NCBI RefSeq assembly: GCF_003113895.1
Contig: NZ_BDUD01000001.1
Coordinates: 6,624,792-6,688,791, forward strand
Length of the DNA stretch: 64,000 nucleotides
Direction of reading: 5' to 3'
From: Nostoc commune NIES-4072
GTDB lineage: Bacteria; Cyanobacteriota; Cyanobacteriia; Cyanobacteriales; Nostocaceae
Shown: positions 9,221-18,547 of the stretch, one piece after another
Position numbering within the stretch: the first letter of the stretch is position 1
Layout of the letters: every line of letters starts with the position of its first letter
Position numbers and translations under genes: made by a program
The notes under the pieces: generated by a model
Databases searched by the model: none
Told to the model about the DNA's origin: nothing
The model's input: the letters and a program-made list of their open reading frames with translations, nothing else

Positions 9221-9706
9221 TTATCTCAGTCCTCTATTTATCAAATATTCAGCTTGTTCTACAAATCCCTCTATCCAATCCATCACAGATTTACTAGCCT
9301 CTTTGATTGTTATGCAATCGTCATGTAGAAAATAAACACAAGAGTCATCTTGTCCATCGGCAATAATAAACCACGGATCTCCATGTAAAGCACAGATACA
9401 GAAAGCATTATCAGGCAAGGTTGTACATTCGTCTCCTTCAGCAATGGACTCAAGGAGACTCTCTCGTTGCCACTCATTCATTTTGATAAGTCGCTCAAAG
9501 TAAAACTCAAATTCCGAACCTCTAACAAGCTTTCCAGCACTATGCCCAAGTAAACCTAAGATTTCTCTGTAAGTTTTTGGTAAAACTCCATATTTACTTT
9601 CAATATATGCAATTTCCTCTGAGGTACATCCTTGTAACTCTTGCTCATTTGTTACTATTCCACTAGTAAACAAACGCTCTCTTAATTTTTGTATATTATT
9701 AATCAT
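9221..9706 (-). CDS. SMI1/KNR4 (SUKH) family protein
   Basis: The protein has 161 residues. It shows the SUKH pattern: EEIAYIESKYGVLPKTYREILGLLG in two pieces near residues 30-54 (the helix with LP-x-x-Y), later the tryptophan-acidic segment GDPWFIIADGQDD, and a final helix before the C-terminus. SUKH proteins often act as immunity proteins against polymorphic toxins, but many are solitary. No toxin gene is adjacent here, so immunity is only one possibility. It is AT-rich like its surroundings and sits alone between convergent and divergent neighbours. Confidence 0.75.
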   Translation of the reverse strand: MINNIQKLRERLFTSGIVTNEQELQGCTSEEIAYIESKYGVLPKTYREILGLLGHSAGKLVRGSEFEFYFERLIKMNEWQRESLLESIAEGDECTTLPDNAFCICALHGDPWFIIADGQDDSCVYFLHDDCITIKEASKSVMDWIEGFVEQAEYLINRGLR

Positions 9707-9830
9707 TTTAAAACCTCGAAGTTTCTAGAGAATAAATAATCTTGAGCTTAATTACTAATTATCTAGCTAGTACAAAGCGGCAAAAATAAAGCTACTATCC
9801 TTTGTAGATCAATTTTGAATACACCCAACA

Positions 9831-10886
9831 ATGAAACTCAGCGAAATCCTCCGCCAATTTGGTAATGCCGTCACTAATCATAGCCTGACTAGCAACCCAG
9901 ACCATGACCCAGAAATTACAGGGGTAGCAGGCATTGATGAAGCTAGCAACGGTACTCTCAGCTACGTAGAAGGGGCAAAATTTGGATCTTTTGTGGCTAA
10001 AACCAATGCTAGTGCTTTAATTTTGCCTCAAGACGAAAAATTACAAGTGCTTGCACAAGAGAGGGGTATTGTCTGGCTCACAACCCCAGAACCGCGACTG
10101 TTGTTTGCTAAAGCGATCGCACTTTTTTACCAACCATATCGCCCTATCCCAGAAATTCATCCCACTGCTGTGATTCACTCTACGGCAAAAGTTGGTAATG
10201 ATGTTTATATTGGCCCCCATGCTGTGATTCAACAAAGGGTAGAAATTGGCGATGGCGCAATTATTCATCCGAATGTGGTGATTTATCCAGATGCCAAAAT
10301 AGGCGATCGCACCACCTTACACGCCAACTGTACCATCCACGAACGCACCCGCATCGGTGCAGATTGCGTGATTCACAGTGGTGCTGTCATTGGTGCAGAA
10401 GGCTTTGGTTTTGTTCCTATCCAGACTGGTTGGTTCAAAATGGAACAATCTGGCTATACAGTTTTAGAAGATGGCGTAGAAGTTGGCTGCAACAGTGGCA
10501 TTGACCGCCCAGCCGTCGGAGAAACACGGGTAGGTCGCAATACAGTAATTGACAGCTTAGTGCAAATAGGTCACGGTTGCAAAATTGGTTCTGGCTGTGC
10601 GATCGCAGGTCAGGTTGGTATGGCGGGAGGTGTTCAACTGGGAAATCGCGTGATTTTAGCTGGACAAACAGGGATAGTCAATCAAGTGAAGATGGGAGAT
10701 GGGGCGATGACATCTGCTCAAACTGGAATTCACAGCGATGTTGCACCAGGAGAAGTTGTCTGCGGATCTCCAGCCATTCCTTACAAACTATATCTCAAGG
10801 TATGTGCTGTTTATAGTCGCCTGCCAGATATGTATCAATCGCTAAAACAATTGCAACGTAAATTTAAAGATAGCCCTGGCGACTAA
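9831..10886 (+). CDS. lpxD: UDP-3-O-acylglucosamine N-acyltransferase LpxD
   Basis: LpxD adds the second acyl chain, from acyl-ACP, to UDP-3-O-acylglucosamine in lipid A biosynthesis. The 351-residue protein has an N-terminal uridine-binding domain (about 1-100) and then a left-handed beta-helix of hexapeptide repeats (IHPTAVIH, KVGNDVYIG, GDGAIIHPNVVI and so on to about residue 310), closing with a helical C-terminus QLQRKFKD. His248 in the VQIGHGCKIG segment aligns with the catalytic histidine of LpxD. The ATG at 9831 gives the family start MKLSEIL. No other lpx gene is nearby; acpP, which supplies its donor, is 1.4 kb further on but is separated by an opposite-strand gene. Confidence 0.95.
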   Translation: MKLSEILRQFGNAVTNHSLTSNPDHDPEITGVAGIDEASNGTLSYVEGAKFGSFVAKTNASALILPQDEKLQVLAQERGIVWLTTPEPRLLFAKAIALFYQPYRPIPEIHPTAVIHSTAKVGNDVYIGPHAVIQQRVEIGDGAIIHPNVVIYPDAKIGDRTTLHANCTIHERTRIGADCVIHSGAVIGAEGFGFVPIQTGWFKMEQSGYTVLEDGVEVGCNSGIDRPAVGETRVGRNTVIDSLVQIGHGCKIGSGCAIAGQVGMAGGVQLGNRVILAGQTGIVNQVKMGDGAMTSAQTGIHSDVAPGEVVCGSPAIPYKLYLKVCAVYSRLPDMYQSLKQLQRKFKDSPGD

Positions 10887-10963
10887 AAGTCGTGGCTATA
10901 CAGACTAAACCCATGCAGGTGGGTTTAAAACTTTTTATTTTTGATGGGAAATAGACCGTGCTA

Positions 10964-10989
10964 TAGGGGCAATTCATGAATTGCCCCTA
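10964..10989. repeat. 26-nt perfect palindrome between lpxD and the HdrB-like gene
   Basis: A perfect palindrome centred on TTCATGAA, with arms TAGGGGCAATTCA and its complement, sits between converging genes. No T-run follows, so it is either a rho-independent-like hairpin with weak tail or a dispersed palindromic repeat. Confidence 0.75.
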
Positions 10990-11005
10990 CCTTGTACTGC
11001 ACAAA

Positions 11006-11911
11006 CTAAAATCCTAACTTTTCCAATACTGGCTTGGTAGAAACAACGTGGCGATCTAAACCCAGTTCTTTTGGACTAATCCCAAGTGCTAAAGCAATCA
11101 ACTGCGGTAAATGCAGCACTGGTAAACCTAATTTTTGCTCAATCACCTTTTCCACCTCTGGCTGACGCGAATCTAAATTTAAGTGGCACAGTGGACAAGG
11201 TGTAACTATACAGTCAGCGCCAGATGTCAAAGCATCCTGAATATGCATCCCCGCCATCTTGAAAGATTGGGTAGTGGCATAACTAGCCAAGGGCCAACCA
11301 CAACATTGTGTCCGGCCTCGGTAATAAATTGGCGTCGCACCCACCGCCCGAAACATATTTTCCATCGCTTCCGGTTTGAACGGGTCATCATAGGGCATGG
11401 ACTTTTGGGCACGGAGGAGATAACAGCCATAAAAAGCCGCGCATTTTAATCCAGTTAACTTCCGAGTGACACGTTTGGTAATTTCCTCTAAACCGTAATC
11501 TGTTACCAAAGCGTAAAGAAGATGTTTAACATCGGTACTGCCGCGATAAGGTGAACAGCCTTCTTTATTCAGCAAGCCATTAACCTGTTGAATGTATGCA
11601 GGGTCAGTTGTTTGGCATTCTTTTAGGTGTTCGTTCACATGACCGATAACACCTTGACAAGTGCTGCAATGGGTAAGTAAGGGCAAATTTAATTCTTCAG
11701 CTAGGGCAATATTTCTGGCGTTGACTGTATCTTCAAGCAGTTTAGAATCTTCTTTAAATGTGCCAGAACCGCAGCAAGCAGCTTTTTTAAGTTCAACCAG
11801 TTCAATACCCAGTGCTTGGGTAAGCGCTTGAGTTGACTGGTAAAGTTCCCGACAGGCCCCTTGGGCAACACAACCAGGGAAGTAAGCGTATTTAAGTGTC
11901 TGAGATAGCAT
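11006..11911 (-). CDS. HdrB-like two-CCG-domain protein
   Basis: The 301-residue protein contains two cysteine-rich CCG domains: the first with FPGCVAQGACREL (about residues 12-24), AACCGSGTF (about 44-52) and THCSTCQG (about 80-87); the second with YGCYLLRAQ, TQCCGWPL and TPCPLCHLNL. This is the pattern of heterodisulfide reductase subunit B and the related SdhE-type subunits, which bind a noncubane Fe-S cluster. In cyanobacteria, which lack methanogenic CoB-CoM chemistry, the annotation heterodisulfide reductase is only by homology; partner and substrate are unknown. No hdrA or hdrC gene is adjacent. The start at 11911 gives MLSQTLKYAYFPGC, normal for the family. Confidence 0.85.
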   Translation of the reverse strand: MLSQTLKYAYFPGCVAQGACRELYQSTQALTQALGIELVELKKAACCGSGTFKEDSKLLEDTVNARNIALAEELNLPLLTHCSTCQGVIGHVNEHLKECQTTDPAYIQQVNGLLNKEGCSPYRGSTDVKHLLYALVTDYGLEEITKRVTRKLTGLKCAAFYGCYLLRAQKSMPYDDPFKPEAMENMFRAVGATPIYYRGRTQCCGWPLASYATTQSFKMAGMHIQDALTSGADCIVTPCPLCHLNLDSRQPEVEKVIEQKLGLPVLHLPQLIALALGISPKELGLDRHVVSTKPVLEKLGF

Positions 11912-12333
11912 AGAGGTATGTTTGGGTTAGAGCGATCGCTCTAAAACAATAACTGTTTTATGATTCCTTGTTAGCACCTAAGCTAGGTATGTTTGACGTT
12001 CACTGTCTTTTTAACCGTCTAGGTTCAAAGCCGCAGCGTCTATATATTCTGATTGCTAGCAAGGCTGTAAATACTGACCGAGACATTGTAAAAAAAGTTA
12101 GTAATAATTGGACAACCGAAACATTTACATCTTGTTGGCAATGGTATAGTCCGCTCCTATACCCAATTCTAAGAAAACTTACCCGATTCTTTTGAGTAAG
12201 GGGAGGGATTTTCTAACAGAAAAATCCTTGGTAGTATACGGGCGATCGCGCTTGACGATAAGATGTATATGCTCAAAACAATGTTTCCCGTAAAGAGCAG
12301 AACCTAGCAACTGGTTAAGGACTTTTATTATTT
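11912..12333. other. Divergent intergenic region, acpP leader
   Basis: It separates the HdrB-like gene from acpP. HIP1 sites lie at about 11932 and 12243. A 75-codon open frame at 11968-12195 has no recognisable content and no ribosome binding site. The acpP promoter should be in the right half; TTGACG at about 12252 is a possible -35 element but a matching -10 is not clear. Confidence 0.5.
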
Positions 12334-12588
12334 ATGAGCCAAACGGAACTTTTTGATAAGGTCAAGAAAATCGTCACCGAACAACTGAGTGTTGATGATG
12401 CTGACAAAATCACTCCCCAGTCCAAATTTATGGAAGATTTGGGAGCAGATTCCTTAGACACCGTTGAACTGGTGATGGCTTTGGAAGAAGAATTTGATAT
12501 CGAAATTCCTGACGAAGCTGCCGAACAGATTGTATCGGTTCAAGACGCAGTAGATTACATCAATAACAAAGTTACCGCATCAGCTTAA
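12334..12588 (+). CDS. acpP: Acyl carrier protein
   Basis: The protein has 84 residues and a strongly acidic four-helix pattern. The phosphopantetheine attachment serine is Ser40 in the canonical [18 protein letters not shown] context. ACP carries the growing acyl chain for fatty acid synthase and donates acyl groups to LpxD and others. It is followed after 283 bases by fabF on the same strand, the usual acpP-fabF arrangement. Confidence 0.97.
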   Translation: MSQTELFDKVKKIVTEQLSVDDADKITPQSKFMEDLGADSLDTVELVMALEEEFDIEIPDEAAEQIVSVQDAVDYINNKVTASA

Positions 12589-12684
12589 AAAAGTTTTGAG
12601 TCTTTGAAGTTTAGATGGCAATGCCATGCCCCCTCCGGGCATCTAGGCAAAAACCACTGATCTGACTTTTCACTGAGTGCTGAG

Positions 12685-12704
12685 AGACGCGATTAATCGC
12701 GTCT
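12685..12704. repeat. Palindrome AGACGCGATTAATCGCGTCT
   Basis: A perfect 20-nt palindrome between acpP and fabF. The same core occurs at 51257-51284 inside a longer palindrome, showing a dispersed family. It could fold in the acpP-fabF transcript. Confidence 0.8.
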
Positions 12705-12871
12705 GTACAGGGTTTAGGAGTTAGAGTTTTAGGAGGCAAAAGTTCGGAGTTTTCTCCATCTTTGGATGCTTCCAAAACTCAGAACTCAGGACTGGCTCAA
12801 CGCCCCGCTAACGCTAACAAAACTTAGCACTATTTAATGCCTGCTGCTTTTTCGCCACCTTTAACTGAATC

Positions 12872-14122
12872 ATGACAGATTATACACGTAAACGCGTTGT
12901 TGTAACTGGTGTTGGCGCGATTACACCTATCGGTAACACAGCAACAGAATTTTGGGATGGATTATTGAGTGGACGTAATGGCATTGACCGCATCACATTT
13001 TTTGATGCGTCTCGCCATGATTGCCGCATTGCTGGTGAAGTAAAAAACTTCGATCCACATGATTACTTGGAACGCAAAGAGGCCAAGCGCATGGATCGAT
13101 TTGCCCAATTTGGGGTTTCGGCAGCAAAACAGGCTCTAGCTAACGCGCAGTTAGTTATTAATGAACTGAATGCAGAACAGGTAGGTGTCATGATCGGTTC
13201 TGGCATTGGCGGCATTAAGGTATTAGAAGACCAGCAAACTATCTACCTCAACCGTGGGCCTGATCGCTGTAGTCCATTCATGATACCGATGATGATCGCC
13301 AATATGGCAGCAGGATTAACGGCAATTCACACGGGTGCTAAAGGGCCAAATTCCTGTCCTGTAACTGCTTGCGCTGCTGGCTCTAACGCTGTAGGCGATG
13401 CTTTTCGGTTAATCCAAGGGGGATATGCCCAGGCAATGATTTGCGGCGGAACAGAGTCGGCTGTGACACCATTATCGATGGCTGGGTTTGCCGCTTGCAA
13501 AGCCCTCTCTTTTCGCAATGACGATCCGGCTCATGCTTGCCGTCCCTTTGACCGTGATCGTGATGGATTTGTCTTGGGTGAAGGTTCAGGAATTTTAATT
13601 CTAGAAGAACTGCAACACGCCCTCAGTCGCGGCGCTCACATTTATGCCGAAATGATCGGCTATGGTATGACCTGTGACGCTTACCATATCACTTCCCCCG
13701 TCCCTGGTGGACTTGGAGCCGCTAGAGCAATCGAACTAGCGCTCAAAGATGCCAACATAACTCCTGAACATATTAGCTATATTAATGCTCACGGCACTAG
13801 TACCCCAGCTAATGATTCAACAGAAACCTCAGCAATCAAAAAAGCTTTGGGAGAACATGCCTATAAAGTGGCAATTAGCTCCACCAAATCAATGACAGGT
13901 CATTTATTGGGCGGTTCTGGAGGTATTGAAGCAGTCGCAACAGTGCTGGCGATCGCTAATGACCAAATTCCACCGACAATAAATCTGGAAAATCCCGATC
14001 CAGAGTGTGACTTAGATTACGTGCCTAACTATAGCCGCGCTCAAAAAGTCGAGGTGGCAATATCCAATTCTTTTGGGTTTGGCGGTCATAATGTCACACT
14101 GGCCTTTAAGAAATACGTTTAA
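12872..14122 (+). CDS. fabF: 3-oxoacyl-ACP synthase II
   Basis: KAS II condenses malonyl-ACP with acyl-ACP in fatty acid elongation. The 416-residue protein has the full catalytic triad: Cys167 in VTACAAGSNAVG, His307 in NAHGTSTPAND and His344 in MTGHLLGGSGG. The C-terminus has the characteristic SNSFGFGGHNV loop. Its length and order are standard for FabF. It lies downstream of acpP. A second, more divergent KAS gene is present at 50090-51235. Confidence 0.97.
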   Translation: MTDYTRKRVVVTGVGAITPIGNTATEFWDGLLSGRNGIDRITFFDASRHDCRIAGEVKNFDPHDYLERKEAKRMDRFAQFGVSAAKQALANAQLVINELNAEQVGVMIGSGIGGIKVLEDQQTIYLNRGPDRCSPFMIPMMIANMAAGLTAIHTGAKGPNSCPVTACAAGSNAVGDAFRLIQGGYAQAMICGGTESAVTPLSMAGFAACKALSFRNDDPAHACRPFDRDRDGFVLGEGSGILILEELQHALSRGAHIYAEMIGYGMTCDAYHITSPVPGGLGAARAIELALKDANITPEHISYINAHGTSTPANDSTETSAIKKALGEHAYKVAISSTKSMTGHLLGGSGGIEAVATVLAIANDQIPPTINLENPDPECDLDYVPNYSRAQKVEVAISNSFGFGGHNVTLAFKKYV

Positions 14123-14494
14123 AAGAAGTCAGGAGTCAGAATTTAGAAGTCAGGGGAGCAGGGAGCAGGGGGAGATTAGGGGGATGAGGGAGATGAGGGA
14201 GTGAGTGAGGGACAAGAATTAATAACCAATGCCCCATGCCCAATGCCCCATGCCCAATGCCCAATGCCCAATGCCCAATGCCCAATGCCCAAAGTATCAT
14301 AGATATCATTCCGATATAACTTAAGCGTTCAACATGACCCAATTATCAGCTTGATTTATCACCAGAAACTCAGGAGATCCCGCTTGTCCATCGACAAGCG
14401 GGAGTGGGATGATGAGGATACTGTGGGGAATCTAAAATAACCCCAGCAAGAGAAGCTACGAAGAGTGCTAACCCGTCGTTAAAAACAAGAGATT
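14123..14494. repeat. Intergenic region with long heptamer (STRR) array
   Basis: Between fabF and tkt. Purine-rich heptamers (GGGAGCA type) run from about 14150 to 14210, followed by an array of CCCAATG/CCCCATG heptamers from about 14228 to 14292. Open frames through the array are artefacts of the 7-nt period. The tkt promoter should be in the right part (14330-14494), where a hairpin-like CCCGCTTGTCCATCGACAAGCGGG is visible at about 14380-14403. Confidence 0.8.
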
Positions 14495-16522
14495 ATGACT
14501 GTTGCAACCCAATCCGCCAAAGAATTGTCCGTCGAAGAACTGGCTATTAACTCGATCCGCTTCTTGGCTGTTGATGCCGTAGAAAAAGCAAAATCGGGAC
14601 ACCCAGGACTACCAATGGGCGCGGCTCCGATGGCTTTTGTCCTCTGGGATCGCTTTTTGAAGTTTAATCCCAAGAATCCCAAATGGTTTAACCGCGATCG
14701 CTTTGTCTTGTCTGCCGGTCATGGCTCAATGTTGCAGTACGCCCTACTGTACCTGGCAGGCTACGATAGCGTCACCATTGAAGATATCAAACAATTCCGT
14801 CAATGGGAATCCAAAACCCCTGGACACCCCGAAAACTTCATGACCCCAGGCGTGGAAGTCACAACTGGCCCCTTGGGTCAAGGAATTGCTAATGGAGTTG
14901 GTTTAGCGATCGCCGAAGCGCACCTTGCCGCTAAATTTAACAAACCGGATACTAAGATTGTTGACCATTACACCTACGTAATTTTAGGTGACGGTTGCAA
15001 CATGGAAGGAATTTCCGGTGAAGCTTGTTCTTTTGCAGGACACTTGGGATTAGGCAAACTCATCGCTCTGTATGACGACAACCACATTTCCATCGACGGT
15101 TCCACAGATGTGGCATTCACCGAAGATGTTTCCAAGCGGTTTGAAGCTTACGGTTGGCACGTTCAACACGTTGAAGATGGCAATACAGATTTAGAAGCGA
15201 TCGCTAAAGCAATTGAAGCGGCTAAAGCTGTCACTGATAAGCCTTCTTTCATCAAGGTAACAACCATTATTGGTTACGGTTCCCCCAATAAAGCAAACAC
15301 TGCCGGCGTTCACGGTGCTGCCTTAGGTGCAGACGAAATAGCATTGACTCGGAAAAATTTGGGTTGGGAATACGAACCTTTCGTAGTACCCGAAGAAGCC
15401 CTCAACCATACACGCAAAGCAGTTGAGCGCGGTGCAGGCTACGAAGACGAATGGAACAAGACCTTTGCCGACTACAAAGCTAAGTATGGCCAAGAAGCGG
15501 CTGAATTTGAACGTTACCTAAGCGGCAAGCTACCCGACGGTTGGGATAAAGTACTACCCACCTACACCCCCGAAGACAAAGGATTGCCCACCCGTAAACA
15601 CTCAGAAACCTGCCTCAACAAATTGGCAGCAGTTTTACCTGAATTGATTGGTGGTTCGGCTGACTTGACTCACTCCAACTTGACCGAAATCAAGGGTAAA
15701 GGCGACTTCCAAAAAGGACACTACGAAAACCCCAACATCCACTTTGGTGTGCGGGAACATGCGATGGGCGCAATCTGTAATGGTATAGCGCTGCACACTT
15801 CAGGATTAATCCCCTACGGTGCTACCTTCTTGATCTTCACAGACTATATGCGTGCTGCCATCCGCTTATCCGCCCTTTCTCAAGCTGGGGTGATTTGGGT
15901 AATGACTCACGATTCCATAGGACAAGGTGAAGATGGCCCGACACACCAACCCATTGAAACTCTAGCTTCCTTGCGAGCTATTCCTAATTTATTAGTGTTT
16001 CGTCCCGCAGACGGTAACGAAACCTCTGGCGCTTATAAAATAGCGATCGAGCAAGCGAAGCAAAACGCTCCATCTCTGTTGGCATTCACCCGTCAAAACG
16101 TTCCCAACTTGGCAGGTACATCAGTTGAGGGCGTAGCAAAGGGTGGATACACCGTTGTTGATAGCGAAGGTACACCTGATATCATCTTGATTGGTACTGG
16201 TTCAGAATTGAGCCTCGCCGTTGGCGCAGCCGAAAAACTCAAGGCTGAAGGTAAGAAAGTTCGTGTTGTTTCGCTACCTTCATGGGAACTTTTTGAAGCA
16301 CAAGATGCGGCTTATAAAGAGTCCATTTTGCCGAAAGCTGTCACCAAGCGTTTATCTGTAGAAGCCGGCGCTAGTTTTGGTTGGCACAAATATGTGGGTA
16401 CTGAAGGCGATACTGTTAGTATTGATCGCTTTGGTGCTTCAGCTCCAGGTGGTGTTTGTTTAGAGAAGTTTGGTTTTAGCGTTGATAATGTATTAGCTAA
16501 GGCTAAACAATTGTTGGGTTAA
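14495..16522 (+). CDS. tkt: Transketolase
   Basis: Transketolase moves two-carbon units in the Calvin cycle and pentose phosphate pathway using thiamine pyrophosphate. The 675-residue protein shows the family start with [18 protein letters not shown] (about residues 35-52), the TPP-binding [13 protein letters not shown] beginning at residue 165, the pyrimidine-domain signature [17 protein letters not shown] and the segment [17 protein letters not shown]. The start ATG at 14495 follows AACAAGAGATT. The gene ends 30 bases before a strong terminator and is probably monocistronic. Confidence 0.97.
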   Translation: MTVATQSAKELSVEELAINSIRFLAVDAVEKAKSGHPGLPMGAAPMAFVLWDRFLKFNPKNPKWFNRDRFVLSAGHGSMLQYALLYLAGYDSVTIEDIKQFRQWESKTPGHPENFMTPGVEVTTGPLGQGIANGVGLAIAEAHLAAKFNKPDTKIVDHYTYVILGDGCNMEGISGEACSFAGHLGLGKLIALYDDNHISIDGSTDVAFTEDVSKRFEAYGWHVQHVEDGNTDLEAIAKAIEAAKAVTDKPSFIKVTTIIGYGSPNKANTAGVHGAALGADEIALTRKNLGWEYEPFVVPEEALNHTRKAVERGAGYEDEWNKTFADYKAKYGQEAAEFERYLSGKLPDGWDKVLPTYTPEDKGLPTRKHSETCLNKLAAVLPELIGGSADLTHSNLTEIKGKGDFQKGHYENPNIHFGVREHAMGAICNGIALHTSGLIPYGATFLIFTDYMRAAIRLSALSQAGVIWVMTHDSIGQGEDGPTHQPIETLASLRAIPNLLVFRPADGNETSGAYKIAIEQAKQNAPSLLAFTRQNVPNLAGTSVEGVAKGGYTVVDSEGTPDIILIGTGSELSLAVGAAEKLKAEGKKVRVVSLPSWELFEAQDAAYKESILPKAVTKRLSVEAGASFGWHKYVGTEGDTVSIDRFGASAPGGVCLEKFGFSVDNVLAKAKQLLG

Positions 16523-16552
16523 TAGCAACAGAATATTCTCAAAATTTTGTAG

Positions 16553-16580
16553 GGTGGGCTGAAAGGCCCGCCTTTTTTTT
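16553..16580 (+). terminator. Intrinsic terminator after tkt
   Basis: Stem GGTGGGC (16553-16559) pairs with GCCCGCC (16566-16572, one G-T pair), followed by eight T residues (16573-16580). Confidence 0.85.
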
Positions 16581-16646
16581 ACATAGAGGGGCGCTGAGTG
16601 AGATTGTTTATAATTGAGTTAATGAGTTAGATATTGGTAGGAAGTT

Positions 16647-16949
16647 ATGCAAGAAGTTTTTAGCTATCATCAGGAACTTATCAATCGGATATCGCCAATT
16701 GTAGAAAATTTATTTCAAGGTAATAGTTTATATCAAGTAAAGTTAAACCAACGGGAAATGATCCAAATGTTAGTTGAACTATTTGGAAAATTTTCACCAG
16801 AAGAAATGAATGAAATTAAAGATGATGATTTGACAGACAGAATTGATAGTATTTTAGTTTTAGAGGCAGTTTCAGGTACGTTAAATGATTTAACACCGGA
16901 GCAAATAGCTATTTTTGATGCAGTAGTAGAAGGAAGACCAATAAGGTGA
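16647..16949 (+). CDS. Small acidic protein, probable antitoxin upstream of a broken vapC
   Basis: The 100-residue, acidic protein has no family I can name. It is soluble, helical in character, and ends with EQIAIFDAVVEGRPIR. Its stop codon overlaps the GTG of the PIN-domain frame that follows (GTGA, 16946-16949), the usual arrangement of antitoxin then toxin. A start ATG at 16647 follows GGTAGGAAGTT. The antitoxin role is inferred only from position. The toxin frame behind it is decayed, so this gene may be a leftover. Confidence 0.6.
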   Translation: MQEVFSYHQELINRISPIVENLFQGNSLYQVKLNQREMIQMLVELFGKFSPEEMNEIKDDDLTDRIDSILVLEAVSGTLNDLTPEQIAIFDAVVEGRPIR

Positions 16950-17264
16950 GTTATTTACTAGATTCAAATATTGTTAGTTATATTTTGAAGAGAAATGTAA
17001 TTGTAGATCAGAAGTTTAGGGAAGTTCGCCGTCTAAAACAAGATGTGTTTATTAGTTGCATAACTTACTATGAAGTCAAACGAGGTCTTTTAGCTATCAA
17101 TGCTACTAGACAGTTAGCTGAGTTTAATAAATTTTGTCAAACCTATAAAATTTTATTAATAGATGATTTAGAAATTATTGAGCTAGCGATCGCGGATTAA
17201 TTCTGTTTCCAATGATTCTGATTTGGTAAGAGTCCATCGGATTAATTTTAGAAAATTGGTGTAA
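16946..17264 (+). pseudogene. Decayed VapC-type PIN toxin
   Basis: The frame opens as a PIN domain (SYLLDSNIVSYILKRN, with the first catalytic Asp) and keeps the EVKRG motif, but it stops after 84 residues at ELAIAD. Beyond the stop the usual PIN C-terminus is recognisable in another frame: GLIL, then VSNDSDLVRVHRINFRKLV ending at TAA 17262-17264. About 30 residues of the middle, including the conserved acidic DAD/IAATA region, are missing, and one base is lost near GTTTCC. The break is at a HIP1 octamer (GCGATCGC, about 17187-17194). A PIN domain lacking this part should not be an active nuclease. Confidence 0.75.
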
Positions 17265-17285
17265 ACCGATTCTTAGAATATTTCT

Positions 17286-17572
17286 GGCATTTATGAAGTG
17301 AAGAAAGCCAGTGTAGAGGTGTATCAATCGCTCAGGTGTCAATATCAGCTATTACCTGCTAATGAACGTGACCATTATGGTATTGAACCGATGGCTGGGG
17401 AATTAATAATTTGGCAAGGCCGCTATCAAAATCTAGAATTACCCTGGTTGCGGTGGTGAAATAATCAGGGTGATTTGCTACAAACAAATGGGAGCGATGT
17501 TTACGACGGGCTACGCCTACGCAACGCTTGGCTGCTAAACTAAGAGAATTGAATATTAAACCTGCTAGTTAG
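17286..17572 (+). pseudogene. Remnant of the C-terminus of a Uma2 (DUF820) family nuclease
   Basis: Reading from 17286 gives GIYEVKKASVEVY, then YQLLPANERDHYGIEPM and WQGRYQNLELPWLRWW, the typical C-terminal half of cyanobacterial Uma2 proteins. A TGA then interrupts (after LRWW), followed by NNQGDLLQTNG, a short dispersed repeat (GGGCTACGCCTACGCAACG, 17509-17527) and the usual tail LAAKLRELNI before TAG at 17570-17572. The N-terminal PD-(D/E)xK-like catalytic part is absent. It directly follows the broken vapC. Confidence 0.8.
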
Positions 17573-17932
17573 TTTACTTATTTTGTCAACTATCTTTAGA
17601 TGGATAGGGTAAACAGTACAGGGTTTATCATCACAAACCGCTTGCTAGTACTGAAAAAATGAAACTTTTATACCCAAAAATCTTTATTGCATCTTTAGTT
17701 TAATTTGTCAATGTGTAATCTCTAGTATCGCCTAATGAATCAGCAAGGCCTTCTGAAGACCTAATTTATATTCATGCTTTTAGGTGATGCAGTTATAACT
17801 TTATAAATGCGATTATGTATATGTCCTCAAACAATAAATAGTTGCTGTTGTCAAATGGAAAAAGTATGATTTTCTATGACTTCAGTAACTTTGCCTTTAT
17901 ACAATTGTTTGATGTTTTGAGAAGGTAACACA
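17573..17932. other. Intergenic region without visible gene
   Basis: AT-rich sequence between the Uma2 remnant and the exported protein gene. No RNA gene or repeat is recognisable; the promoter for the next gene is expected here. AGAAGGTAACA directly before 17933 is its ribosome binding site. Confidence 0.4.
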
Positions 17933-18337
17933 ATGAATAATATCCTAAAACGCACACTTCTACCCAGCCTCATGGCTGCAAGTTTAGCTGGTGTCACGTT
18001 AGTTCCCGCTAAACCGGCTGCTGCTGATGACCAAGTATTAAGAGATGCAGGTATTGGGGCTGTTACCAATGTGGTCACCGGAGCAGTTAGAGGAAAGGGT
18101 AATGTATTAAATAATGCTGTAAGAGGTGGTGTCACTGGTGCAGCTGTCAATGGTGCAAATGGTTTGAGAAACACTCGCAATCGCCGTCATCGTAGCGTTG
18201 TTCAAGATGTCGGAGTTGGTGCAGGCACTAGCGCAGTAACTGGCGCAATTACTGGTAATAGCAGAGATACCCTTGGGAATGCTGTTGATGGTGCAGCTGT
18301 GGGTGGAGTAATCCATCTGCTAACTAATGGCAAATAA
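17933..18337 (+). CDS. Exported glycine-zipper-like protein
   Basis: The 134-residue protein has a Sec signal peptide (MNNILKRTLLPSLMAASLAG, cleavage probably after AAA near residue 31). The mature part contains repeated glycine/alanine/valine runs of the type GAVTNVVTGAVRG, GGVTGAAVNGANG, GVGAGTSAVTGAITG and GAAVGGVIHLL, which resemble glycine-zipper segments that pack or insert in membranes, separated by a basic patch RNTRNRRHRS. Similar YMGG/glycine-zipper lipoprotein-like proteins are of unknown role. There is no lipobox cysteine. Function unknown; periplasmic or outer membrane location inferred. Confidence 0.7.
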   Translation: MNNILKRTLLPSLMAASLAGVTLVPAKPAAADDQVLRDAGIGAVTNVVTGAVRGKGNVLNNAVRGGVTGAAVNGANGLRNTRNRRHRSVVQDVGVGAGTSAVTGAITGNSRDTLGNAVDGAAVGGVIHLLTNGK

Positions 18338-18446
18338 TTCGTAAATTCATCAGCTAAAATACTTTCCAACTGCTAACGGGTTGCACTTGTAAGCACTACG
18401 AACTTATCTCTCCCTTAATTTCTCTCCTTCTAGGATGAGCAAACAC

Positions 18447-18477
18447 AACCCCCTTTCCCTACTAGGGAAAGGGGGTT
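18447..18477. repeat. Hairpin repeat AACCCCCTTTCCCT/AGGGAAAGGGGGTT
   Basis: Perfect 14-bp arms (18447-18460 and 18464-18477) with a 3-nt loop, between converging genes. The stem is a common dispersed cyanobacterial repeat (a related form is at 60668-60702) and may also work as a transcription stop for either gene. Confidence 0.8.
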
Positions 18478-18547
18478 GGAGGGTTAGATTTATATTGGGA
18501 TATATGCCACCATCAGGTTTAGATGACTTTACACTTAAGAATAAACT

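Noticed and set aside
11968..12195. 75-codon frame upstream of acpP
   Set aside because: No motif and no Shine-Dalgarno sequence; probably acpP leader DNA.
14228..14292. Possible CRISPR array
   Set aside because: Units are 7 bp without spacers; a STRR heptamer repeat. No cas gene is in the window.
14136..14342. 68-codon frame with GHWALGIGH-type repeats
   Set aside because: It is a translation of the CCCAATG heptamer array, not a protein gene.
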